Source: CAZESH01 sp964514665 (GTDB lineage: Bacteria > Bacillota > Bacilli > Paenibacillales > KCTC-25726). From it: a stretch of 24,346 nt of DNA. This document shows positions 1-7,607 of this stretch, in pieces. The stretch is from contig CAZESH010000027.1 of the NCBI GenBank assembly GCA_964514665.1, positions 1 through 24,346 of the forward strand. Direction: 5' to 3'. Within the stretch, counting starts at the first letter, position 1. Each line of letters begins with the position of its first letter. Below the pieces are notes generated by a model that saw only the letters and a list, made by a program, of their open reading frames with translations, was not told where the DNA came from and searched no databases. A program made the position numbers and the translations under genes.

Positions 1-1
1 G

Positions 2-676
2 GATTATGTGATGACGATCAGTGTCAAGCAGACGAAGTTCTTCACGGTGAAAAGCAAGCTGGCCAACACTTCGCAACTGAACGTGACCGATCCTCTTGGA
101 ACCGACAAGCTTCTTGTCTTCAACGGAAGCATTCCGATCACGCGCTATACCGGACAAACGATGAGCTACAGCGATTTGATGCCGGGACAGAATATCATGG
201 TGAAATTAACAGGATCCTATGCCGATTCCATTTATGTCGTCAAGTCGACACTGGGGATTGCGACAGCTGTTGATGCGTCCGGCAGCAAGCTGACGTTGAA
301 GGATTTTGGCGGAATCGTCAAAACCTATTCATTCACCTCCTCACCGCAAATTGTAATCAATGCGGCCTCAACTGCTAGTCTTGCACAGTTGAACGTCAAT
401 GATCGCGTTCAGCTGATTGAAGGACTTGACGGAGCCTATTTGATCAAACGCATAAACGGCGTTCAAAAGAGCTTTTTCCGCTATGATTCGACGCTCAAGA
501 GCATCGAGTTCATGCGCGCCACCTTGTCCGAACAAAACCGCTTCGATTTGGCCGACGGCGTATATGTGCATGAGGGGAGTCAAACGATCGCTCTCAGCTC
601 ATTGAAATCTTCGGATAAGCTGATGGTATACATGATGGACAACGTGATTGTGGAAATTGAGAAGCTGGCTCAGTAG
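2..676 (+). CDS. C-terminal part of a repeat-containing, probably surface or secreted protein (5' end outside window)
   Basis: The reading frame is open to the left edge: codons for Asp-Tyr precede the first GTG at 8, so this is the tail of a longer gene. About 224 residues are visible, rich in Ser, Thr, Val, Leu and Asp, with alternating hydrophobic residues typical of beta structure. There are no membrane segments. Three units recur about every 71 residues; counting from the GTG, they are centred on DLMPGQNIMV (from 56), QLNVNDRVQL (from 127) and SLKSSDKLMV (from 198). Each is followed by a strand such as SIYVV, AYLIK or VIVEI. Large S-layer-homology and cell-wall proteins of Paenibacillaceae often end in such repeats, but no SLH motif is visible here, so the assignment to the cell surface is inference. 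A terminator follows 24 bp after the stop, so the gene ends its transcription unit. Confidence 0.75.
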   Translation, partial: DYVMTISVKQTKFFTVKSKLANTSQLNVTDPLGTDKLLVFNGSIPITRYTGQTMSYSDLMPGQNIMVKLTGSYADSIYVVKSTLGIATAVDASGSKLTLKDFGGIVKTYSFTSSPQIVINAASTASLAQLNVNDRVQLIEGLDGAYLIKRINGVQKSFFRYDSTLKSIEFMRATLSEQNRFDLADGVYVHEGSQTIALSSLKSSDKLMVYMMDNVIVEIEKLAQ

Positions 677-699
677 CGGAATCTTTCGATAGCGATTTT

Positions 700-736
700 T
701 ACCGTCTGCGGTTCCTTAGCAGGCGGTAATTTTTTT
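700..736 (+). terminator. Rho-independent terminator after the repeat protein
   Basis: The arms TACCGTCTGC (700-709) and GCAGGCGGTA (719-728) pair over 10 bp with one G-T pair and a 9-nt loop. Seven T residues follow at 730-736. It separates the upstream gene from nth. Confidence 0.88.
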
Positions 737-757
737 GCCGAAAAATTGAGAAAAGCA

Positions 758-786
758 TTGTCACAGGGTATTGGAACAGCTAAACT
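758..786 (+). promoter_or_regulatory. Candidate sigma-A promoter for nth
   Basis: TTGTCA (758-763) and TAAACT (781-786) are separated by exactly 17 bp. They lie between the upstream terminator and the likely nth start at 830. The -35 box matches 5 of 6 consensus bases and the -10 box 4 of 6. Confidence 0.4.
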
Positions 787-829
787 GAAGATCGAGACAA
801 AAAAGCAAGGAAGCGGGTGCGAATCCGTT

Positions 830-1525
830 ATGCGTGCAGCTGAACGCGTACGAACAATCTTGGATGCCATCGGCGCTCTGTTTCCCGATGCGCATTGCGA
901 GCTGAAACATTCCAATCCTTTTGAACTGACGATTGCCGTGCTGCTGTCTGCGCAATGCACGGATGAAACAGTAAACAAAGTGACGGCCGATTTGTTCCGG
1001 AAATATCGTAAGCCGGAAGATTTTTTGTCTGTTCCGCTTGCCGAGCTTGAGCAGGATATTCGCCGAATCGGTTTGTTTCGAAATAAAGCGAAAAATATTC
1101 AGAGCTTATGCAGGATTTTGCTGGAGAAGTATGATGGAGCCGTACCGGAACGGCATGAACAGCTGGTGGAGCTTCCCGGTGTAGGAAGGAAGACGGCCAA
1201 CGTTGTGGTTTCCAACGCCTTTGATGTGCCGGCGATTGCTGTGGATACGCATGTTGAACGGGTGTCCAAGCGTCTGGGGCTGGCGGGAGCCAAGGATTCC
1301 GTGTTGGAGGTTGAAAAGAAGCTGATGCGCAAGGTGCCCAAGGAAGAATGGACGCTTACCCATCACAGGCTGATTTTTTTCGGCCGCTATCACTGCAAAG
1401 CGCAAAATCCGGCATGCGATGTTTGTCCGCTGCTGGGTCTTTGCAAAGAAGGCAAAAGGAGAATGAATCCACCCAAATTAAGGAATGATAAAGTCAGCAA
1501 AAGCAAGCAAGCCCCGCAGCAATGA
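830..1525 (+). CDS. nth: Endonuclease III (DNA glycosylase / AP lyase)
   Basis: Base-excision-repair enzyme that removes oxidised pyrimidines and cleaves the abasic site by beta-elimination. Translated from the ATG at 830 (231 aa), the helix-hairpin-helix motif LPGVGRKTA lies at about 115-123 and contains the catalytic Lys121. The catalytic Asp139 sits in VDTHV. The C-terminal cysteines 189, 196, 199 and 205 have the exact C-X6-C-X2-C-X5-C spacing of the 4Fe-4S cluster loop. These positions run one residue behind the E. coli enzyme. The frame is open back to a TTG at 746, but family members begin near the 830 ATG and nothing upstream looks conserved. The ribosome site there is weak (GGAAG or GGGTG, 11-16 nt away). 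The tail after the cluster is basic and slightly long. The gene lies 24 bp upstream of a small unknown gene and may be co-transcribed with it. Confidence 0.95.
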   Translation: MRAAERVRTILDAIGALFPDAHCELKHSNPFELTIAVLLSAQCTDETVNKVTADLFRKYRKPEDFLSVPLAELEQDIRRIGLFRNKAKNIQSLCRILLEKYDGAVPERHEQLVELPGVGRKTANVVVSNAFDVPAIAVDTHVERVSKRLGLAGAKDSVLEVEKKLMRKVPKEEWTLTHHRLIFFGRYHCKAQNPACDVCPLLGLCKEGKRRMNPPKLRNDKVSKSKQAPQQ

Positions 1526-1549
1526 TTACTCAAAAGGATGGGATCACAA

Positions 1550-1822
1550 ATGAAATGCATCGCGGTTTACACAAAAAATTTCGAGACGTTTTCCGATATT
1601 TACGAAAAGGTGATCAGCGCGCAGCTGGCGGAAAATGAAGAGAGAGAAATCGAAGGCGTAATGGTAAGTGAATCAGGGGAAGTTCCCCGGCATTATCTGG
1701 AACGAATGAGAAGCAAGCCGGAAGTGGTCGTGATGAAAATAAAGGATAGTGACATCACGATTCTACAGCACGGCGATGTTTTTGAAATTTTTATTCCGAC
1801 AGCTGAAAGCATGGTACACTAA
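1550..1822 (+). CDS. Small conserved-looking protein of unknown function (90 aa)
   Basis: I do not recognise this family. The product is acidic to neutral and soluble, with no signal peptide, membrane segment or cysteine cluster; its only Cys is residue 3. It starts MKCIAVYTKNF. The pattern of alternating hydrophobic strands (CIAVYT, IEGVMV, VVVMKI, DITILQ, VFEIFI) around a helix with EKVISAQLAE suggests a small alpha/beta fold. An ATG also exists at 1538, but it lies inside the ribosome site. AAAGGATGGGA at 1533-1543 is correctly placed for the ATG at 1550, so the shorter product is preferred. It sits 24 bp after nth and is followed by a terminator, so nth and this gene probably form one short transcription unit. 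A role in repair cannot be inferred from position alone. Confidence 0.75.
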   Translation: MKCIAVYTKNFETFSDIYEKVISAQLAENEEREIEGVMVSESGEVPRHYLERMRSKPEVVVMKIKDSDITILQHGDVFEIFIPTAESMVH

Positions 1823-1890
1823 TCTGTCCGATGGAAGCAAAATCGTGTGCTCAGTGCGGGAAACCTATCCGCTTAGTCGGATGGACAATT

Positions 1891-1921
1891 AAAATCCGGG
1901 ATTTTCTCGGATTTTTCTTTT
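1891..1921 (+). terminator. Rho-independent terminator after the 90-aa gene
   Basis: The arms AAAATCCG (1891-1898) and CGGATTTT (1908-1915) are perfectly complementary with a 9-nt loop. A T-rich tail (TCTTTT) follows. It ends the nth unit before dynA. Confidence 0.75.
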
Positions 1922-2010
1922 GCAAGCCATTTGCATGGCGCTATCCATTCATAGAGTCTAAAATGCCGTGCATAGATCGGATCATAAATGGAAGGTGACA
2001 TTTTCAAATC

Positions 2011-5000
2011 ATGCATGCAGCGAGCTTAACCACTTTGCAAGAAAGCTTTAAACAAAGCGGCGATTATTCCACTGCTGCGCTTGTTGATGATTTATTAAAA
2101 CAAAGCGGCATGGAACAATTGGCTGTGGCTTTTTGCGGCCACTTTTCCGCAGGCAAATCTACCTTGATCAATACGCTGTGCGGCATGAAGCTGCTGCCTT
2201 CCAGCCCGATTCCTACAAGCGCCAATGTTGTCGCGATTAAGCATGGCGAACCTGGAGCGGCCGTTGTGCGCCGTTCGCAGGAGCAGGGCGGAACAGCGCT
2301 TATCGATCGTGTAGAGCTGGAACATCTGGCGGCATTTTGCCGCAACGGCAAGGACATTGAGTCTGTGGAAATTCGCTACCCCGTAGAATTGCTTGGGGGG
2401 GAGATGCTGTTTCTCGATACCCCCGGCATCGATTCCACCGACGAGGAGCATTTGGCCTCGACGCTTGCTTCCCTTTATAAAGCGGATGCGGTGTTCTATG
2501 TGATGGATTACAATCACGTGCAGTCAGAGGTGAATTTTTCTTTTGCCAGACGGCTCAAGGAATGGGGCAAACCGCTTTATTTGATCATCAACCAGATTGA
2601 CAAGCACAAGGAGATTGAGCTCCCCTTCGAGCAATACAAGAAAAGCGTAAGGCAAGCGTTCGCCGATTGGGAAATTGATCCGGACGGCATCCTTTATTTA
2701 TCGTTAAAGCAGCCCGGCCATTCCGGGAACGAATGGCACAAGCTGATTTGGCTGCTGGAAAAGCTCAAGGAACAAAGAGGCCGGCTGCGTTCAATGGCGG
2801 TGGAGGCATCGGCTGAGCAGCTGATCAACAGGCATATGGAGTTTTATGCCGCCAAGGAGGATGCCCGCAGGCAGGAACTGCTTGCGCAGTCAGACGACGG
2901 GACGCACTCCCTGCTTGAAAGCCGCGCCAAGCTGCTGGAAAGCCAGATGGAGGCGCTGAAGCTTGCTCCGCAGCAGCTGTTGGAAACGGGCAAGCAGGAG
3001 ATAACCGCAATCATCGGCAACGCCAACCTGATTCCTGCGGATATCCGCGATTTGGCCGCAGACTTTTTGCTGAGCATGGCTCCAAACTTCAAGGTTGGCT
3101 GGCTGGGCTCCAAAGCGAAGACGGAACACGCAATCCAAGCGCGGAGAACGCGTTTTTTGGCGAGATTTCAAGAGCAGATCGATATCGATTGCGGCCGCCA
3201 TATCGGCGAGGCGCTTAAACGTTTGGCCGAACAAAACGATGTCGGCACAGACAGCCTTGAGGTCCGTCTGCTGCTCCCTGCGGATTGGCCGCAGCGGCAA
3301 ATCAAAGCCGGTGCGGACTTTGGCGGTGCTTATACGATGAATTATGCCCGCGATATGTCGGATGAAGCGAAGCGCGCCATGCGCAGCTTGGCGCTGGAGG
3401 CGTTGGAAAGGCTCGCCGCTGCCGCAGAAAGAAAAGCGCAGCCGCAGATCAGCGCGCTGCAAGAAGAGTCGGCGCTTGTCGGCAGACGTCTGCAGGCGCT
3501 GACGGCGCTTGAAGAAATGCAGCGGCAGGCGGCGATCCGCCGTGAGGAGCTGATGAAGCTGCTGGAAGCGCAAGAGGACGGGGAGCAGCGGGCCGCCTTG
3601 CCCGATCCCAGGCTGGCTCCGGAAAAGGCGGCATCGCCACGGGTGCTCGAGGAAACGCCGGTTGAGGCCGCCCTGCAGGCCGATGCCGCGGTTGCCGCTG
3701 CCGGGATTTCACAGTCTGCAGAGAGTATGGGCGGCAATGAGCAGGAGGAAAGCCGCTTTGCCGCCGGTGAAGTTATCGGTGCCGTCCGCGAAGCTGTGCG
3801 AGCGTTGCAAGCGATACCGGCTACCGCTTCGCTGCGCAGAAGCTTGTCGGAAAGGGCGGAGCGCATGGAGCAGGAAACGTTTTCCGTCGTATTGTTCGGG
3901 GCGTTCAGCGCAGGTAAATCGTCTTTCGCCAACGCTTTGATCGGTCAATCGGTGCTGCCGGTTTCGCCGAACCCTACGACCGCAGCGGTTTGCAAGCTGC
4001 TTCCGCCGCAGCAGGAGTGGCCGCACGGCACAGCGCGAATTCAGATGAAAACGTATGAACAGCTGCTCGAGGAAATTCGATTTTCATTGTCCGCTTTGGG
4101 GCTTGAGCTAGATGAACGGCAGGACTTGCCGGAACAGCTGCAGGCACTTGAGCCTTCGCAAATCACGGCCAAAGGCAAACCGCACTATTCTTTTCTGCAG
4201 GCCGTCTTGCAGGGTTATGAGGAAGCAAAGAAAGTGTGGGGCGGGCAATTAAAAGTCGATTTGGAGACATTCAACCGCTATGCCGCAGACGAGACGAAGT
4301 CCTGCTTTGTCGACGGCATCGAGCTGTTCTTCAACTGTCCGCTTACTCAGCAGGGCATGGTGCTGGTGGATACGCCGGGAGCGGATTCGATCCATGCCAG
4401 ACATACCGGGGTCGCTTTCGACTATATCAAGCATGCCGATGCGATCCTTTTCGTGACTTACTATAATCATGCTTTTTCCCAGGCCGACAAAGAATTTCTG
4501 ACACAGCTCGGACGGGTTAAAGAGCAGTTTGAATTGGACAAGATGTTTTTCATTATCAATGCGGCCGATCTCGCATCTGAAACAAATGAATTGGAAGCGG
4601 TAGAGGCGCATGTTGCGGAAAATTTGCAAAGCCAGGGCATCCGCAAGCCGCGAATCCATTCCCTTTCCAGCATGCAGGCGCTGCAAGCAAGCGAGGCAGG
4701 CGACCTTGAGCTGCTAAGGCATTCAAGGAAGCCGTTGTTCGATCGCGATTTTGTCCGCTTTCGCCGGCAGGAGCTGCTGCGATTGGCGGTCCGGTCCATC
4801 CTTGCGGAGCTGGACCGTGCTATTCATTTGGTTGCGGAGCGTCTGCAGGCGGCAGGACGGGATCGCGAGGAAAAGCGGCTGAGGGCGGGTGAGTTGGAAG
4901 CGGACAGAGCAAAATCACTTGCCTTGATCAAGAACAAGACTATGCTACAGGAGGAAAAGGATTTAGCCGAGGAAATCAAAACCTTGTTTTTCTATGTCAA

Positions 5001-5646
5001 TCAGCGGATGCAGCACCGTTTCGGCGAGTTTTACAACCTGGCTTTCCATCCCGGCGTGCTGAGCGGCTCCGTTTCCGATTACAGAATCGCGCTTCGCAGC
5101 GCTTGGAGCGATCTTTACCGGATGCTTTCCTACGGGCTGTCGCAGGAAATTCTGGCTACCGCATTGCGCGTGGAAGTGATGATGGAAAAGCTTGGCCGCC
5201 GCTGGAATTCGTCGATCGATGCTGAGCTTGGCGGTCTCCTTGAAGGCTATACGCAGGAGCATCTGCAGGAGCTGTCGTTTCGTTCGGCGAAAGTGGAGGA
5301 AACGATTGCTGCGGAATTGGACGAAAAACTATTAAGCAAGCATTTTAAAAATCCGCGCTCGTTTTTTGAGGGGAGCGGCAAGCAGCAGCTGAGGGAAGCA
5401 TTGGAGCAGCAGGCGATGGAAGCGATCCGGAGCTTCTCGCGCGTTCATGAGCAGCGCTTTGCAGAACATTACCTTCCGCAGCTGCGGGAGCAGGTTGAGC
5501 TTCTGAAGCGGAGAACGGAAGAAAGCGTTGTCGAGCATTCGGAGGGGTTGTTGAGCGCCTATCAAGACGAGCGGAATGTGGAGTCATGGCGGCGTTCGCT
5601 TGAACGGCTGCGGCTGCTGAAACACGGGATTATTTCCAAAACGTGA
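2011..5646 (+). CDS. dynA: Tandem (double-headed) bacterial dynamin GTPase, DynA/YpbR type
   Basis: Two complete dynamin-like units are fused in one 1211-aa chain, as in B. subtilis DynA (YpbR, close to 1190 aa). That protein is a membrane-tethering and fusing GTPase linked to membrane surveillance and stress from pores or phage. In the first unit G1 is GHFSAGKS (43-50), the G2 threonine is near 69, G3 is DTPG (136-139) and G4 is NQID (194-197). In the second unit G1 is GAFSAGKS (630-637), G3 is DTPG (787-790) and the G4 position reads NAAD (850-853), without the usual Lys. Long helical stretches follow each GTPase domain. An Ala/Glu/Pro-rich linker of roughly 60-80 residues (about 510-600) joins the halves. 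The ATG at 2011 has GAAGGTGA 12 nt upstream, which is slightly long spacing. The gene appears monocistronic, flanked by terminators. The family call is firm; the cellular role is from homologues. Confidence 0.93.
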   Translation: MHAASLTTLQESFKQSGDYSTAALVDDLLKQSGMEQLAVAFCGHFSAGKSTLINTLCGMKLLPSSPIPTSANVVAIKHGEPGAAVVRRSQEQGGTALIDRVELEHLAAFCRNGKDIESVEIRYPVELLGGEMLFLDTPGIDSTDEEHLASTLASLYKADAVFYVMDYNHVQSEVNFSFARRLKEWGKPLYLIINQIDKHKEIELPFEQYKKSVRQAFADWEIDPDGILYLSLKQPGHSGNEWHKLIWLLEKLKEQRGRLRSMAVEASAEQLINRHMEFYAAKEDARRQELLAQSDDGTHSLLESRAKLLESQMEALKLAPQQLLETGKQEITAIIGNANLIPADIRDLAADFLLSMAPNFKVGWLGSKAKTEHAIQARRTRFLARFQEQIDIDCGRHIGEALKRLAEQNDVGTDSLEVRLLLPADWPQRQIKAGADFGGAYTMNYARDMSDEAKRAMRSLALEALERLAAAAERKAQPQISALQEESALVGRRLQALTALEEMQRQAAIRREELMKLLEAQEDGEQRAALPDPRLAPEKAASPRVLEETPVEAALQADAAVAAAGISQSAESMGGNEQEESRFAAGEVIGAVREAVRALQAIPATASLRRSLSERAERMEQETFSVVLFGAFSAGKSSFANALIGQSVLPVSPNPTTAAVCKLLPPQQEWPHGTARIQMKTYEQLLEEIRFSLSALGLELDERQDLPEQLQALEPSQITAKGKPHYSFLQAVLQGYEEAKKVWGGQLKVDLETFNRYAADETKSCFVDGIELFFNCPLTQQGMVLVDTPGADSIHARHTGVAFDYIKHADAILFVTYYNHAFSQADKEFLTQLGRVKEQFELDKMFFIINAADLASETNELEAVEAHVAENLQSQGIRKPRIHSLSSMQALQASEAGDLELLRHSRKPLFDRDFVRFRRQELLRLAVRSILAELDRAIHLVAERLQAAGRDREEKRLRAGELEADRAKSLALIKNKTMLQEEKDLAEEIKTLFFYVNQRMQHRFGEFYNLAFHPGVLSGSVSDYRIALRSAWSDLYRMLSYGLSQEILATALRVEVMMEKLGRRWNSSIDAELGGLLEGYTQEHLQELSFRSAKVEETIAAELDEKLLSKHFKNPRSFFEGSGKQQLREALEQQAMEAIRSFSRVHEQRFAEHYLPQLREQVELLKRRTEESVVEHSEGLLSAYQDERNVESWRRSLERLRLLKHGIISKT

Positions 5647-5717
5647 AACAATTGACTTTAGGTCTAAAATATTCAGATCATTTAAAAGCAAACTTTGGAA
5701 TGATTAGCCATTCTTCT

Positions 5718-5757
5718 AAAAAACGGTAGAATTTGCCTGAATTCTGCCGTTTTTTCC
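5718..5757. terminator. Strong terminator after dynA
   Basis: The arms at 5718-5733 (AAAAAACGGTAGAATT) and 5740-5755 (AATTCTGCCGTTTTTT) pair over 16 bp with one G-T pair and a 6-nt loop. The A-run and T-run make it potentially bidirectional. It lies about 70 bp beyond the dynA stop. Confidence 0.9.
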
Positions 5758-5831
5758 GATTGCCGGAACCTTGAGCGGGGTGCTAAGATTCCTAAATATC
5801 CAAGTTTAAGAGGAAAGACGGCGATCCAAGC

Positions 5832-7607
5832 ATGGAAGTTTTCAAACAGCTCAAGGAATATTATTGGTCGGAACGGAGGCTGCTGTTTTTCTCCGTCATG
5901 TGTTTGGCCTGCTCCACCTCAATCGGTCTCGTTTATCCCAATTTGCTCCGTTACCTGATCGATGACGTAATTAAAAAGCAGCAGTACGGGGCGGTACCGG
6001 CATTGTCTTTATTGGTAGTCGCAGTGATTATGGTCAAAGCTGTGTTTCAATTTTTCCATGGCTTTTCCGGGGGACGGCTGGGCAACAAGGTGGCCTATAA
6101 TTTGCGGAATGCGCTGTACAACAAGCTGCAGTATCTTTCCTTTCAATATTACGACACTGCCAAAACGGGCGACTTGATGTCCAGGCTGACGGCGGATTTG
6201 GAAGGCGTGCGGCAGTTTGTCGGCTTCGGTTTTGCGCAAATCATGAACCTGTTCTTCATGGTCGGCTTCGGTTCTGCGATGATGCTGGCGATCAATTGGA
6301 AATTGACTTTGATCACGCTTGTGTCGATGCCTTTTCTGGCCTTCACCGCTCTGCGCTTCGAAGGCAGGATTCACCCGGCATTTCGCACGATGCGCCAAGC
6401 AATGAGCAATTTGACGACAGCCGTACAGGAGAACATCACCGGGGTGCGCACGGTGAAATCGTTTGCCAGAGAGCCGTACGAGGTGGAAAAATTTACGATC
6501 CGCAGCGAAGAATACAAGACGAATCAGATTGACGCAGCGACGATCTGGTCGAGATTTTTTCCCTTTATGGAGTTTTTTGCAAACCTGTGCATCGTCATCC
6601 TGATTGGAATTGGCGGATACATGGTGATTCACGAACAGCTGACGTTAGGCGAGCTTGTCGCTTTTACAAGCTTGATCTGGTACATCATCGCGCCGATGTG
6701 GGAGCTGGGCTTCCATATTAACAACTACACGCAGTCGAAGGCATCCGGGGAGCGGGTGTTGGAGATTTTAAACCACTATGTGCACGTCAAGGACATTGAA
6801 GGGGCAGAGCATTTAAACGGGCCGTCCGTTAAGGGCCGGGTTCGCTTCGAGCACGTTTCATTTGCTTACCCGGATAAGCTGCCGGCATTGCGCGATATCA
6901 GCATCGATGCTGCAGCGGGTTCGGTCATCGGCCTGCTGGGCGGAACCGGCTCGGGCAAATCGACGATCATTCAGCTGCTGCTAAGAGCATACAACGTACA
7001 GGAAGGCAGCATCATGATCGACGGCAGGGACATCCGCAGCTTGACGCTCGAGAGCTTGCGCAGTCAGATTGCGGTCGTCTTTCAGGAAACGTTTCTCTTC
7101 TCCTCGACGATCCGCAACAACATCGCTTACGGCCGCAACGACATCTCCATGGAAAGCGTAATCAAAGCCGCAAAGCTGGCTCGCGCCCATGACTTCATCA
7201 GCGAGCTGCCGGAGGGCTATGACACGATCGTGGGTGAAAGAGGGCTCGGACTTTCCGGCGGACAAAAGCAGAGAATCGCCATTGCCCGCGCGCTTATCAA
7301 GGATCCGAAAATTCTCATTCTTGACGATGCCACGAGCGCGGTTGACATGGAAACCGAGCATGAGATTCAAATGGGCTTCAGGGAAGTGATGAAGGGCCGG
7401 ACCACCTTTATTATTGCCCATCGCATTTCTTCTCTGAAGCACGCCGATGAAATCGTCGTGCTGGATCAAGGCCGCATCGTACAGCGGGGGACCCATGAAC
7501 GGCTGGTAAGGGAACAGGGACCTTACCGCGAAACCTACAAAATCCAATATTCCGATCATCCCGACTTTCAGGAGCTTGACGGGGAAAAGAGGGAGTCTGC
7601 GATATGA
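5832..7607 (+). CDS. ABC half-exporter (permease+ATPase) with degenerate catalytic site, subunit 1
   Basis: Type IV ABC exporter half of 591 aa with about six membrane helices in residues 15-320, then a nucleotide-binding domain. Walker A is GGTGSGKS (370-377), the signature is canonical LSGGQ (474-478) and the H-loop is His530. Walker B ends ILILDD (D498, D499), so Asp replaces the catalytic Glu. In heterodimeric exporters such as BmrCD, TM287/288 and LmrCD this marks the subunit whose Walker motifs form the non-hydrolysing site. The neighbouring gene supplies the matching partner. Substrate is unknown; drug or lipid export is usual for the class. AGGAAAG at 5811-5817 is the only ribosome site, with a long 14-nt spacer. 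The stop codon overlaps the next start (ATGA), so the two subunits are translationally coupled. Confidence 0.95.
   Translation: MEVFKQLKEYYWSERRLLFFSVMCLACSTSIGLVYPNLLRYLIDDVIKKQQYGAVPALSLLVVAVIMVKAVFQFFHGFSGGRLGNKVAYNLRNALYNKLQYLSFQYYDTAKTGDLMSRLTADLEGVRQFVGFGFAQIMNLFFMVGFGSAMMLAINWKLTLITLVSMPFLAFTALRFEGRIHPAFRTMRQAMSNLTTAVQENITGVRTVKSFAREPYEVEKFTIRSEEYKTNQIDAATIWSRFFPFMEFFANLCIVILIGIGGYMVIHEQLTLGELVAFTSLIWYIIAPMWELGFHINNYTQSKASGERVLEILNHYVHVKDIEGAEHLNGPSVKGRVRFEHVSFAYPDKLPALRDISIDAAAGSVIGLLGGTGSGKSTIIQLLLRAYNVQEGSIMIDGRDIRSLTLESLRSQIAVVFQETFLFSSTIRNNIAYGRNDISMESVIKAAKLARAHDFISELPEGYDTIVGERGLGLSGGQKQRIAIARALIKDPKILILDDATSAVDMETEHEIQMGFREVMKGRTTFIIAHRISSLKHADEIVVLDQGRIVQRGTHERLVREQGPYRETYKIQYSDHPDFQELDGEKRESAI

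Noticed and set aside
746..829. 28-residue N-terminal extension of endonuclease III from a TTG at 746
   Set aside because: The extension overlaps the candidate promoter, has no ribosome site and is absent from the family.
2890..3573. Long minus-strand open frame inside the dynamin gene
   Set aside because: It is antisense to a firmly identified coding sequence and encodes an Arg/Gln/Leu-rich string without any motif.
5652..5680. TTGACT downstream of dynA as the -35 of a small-RNA promoter ending at the 5718 terminator
   Set aside because: No acceptable -10 box lies 16-18 bp away; the sequence there is AGATCA.
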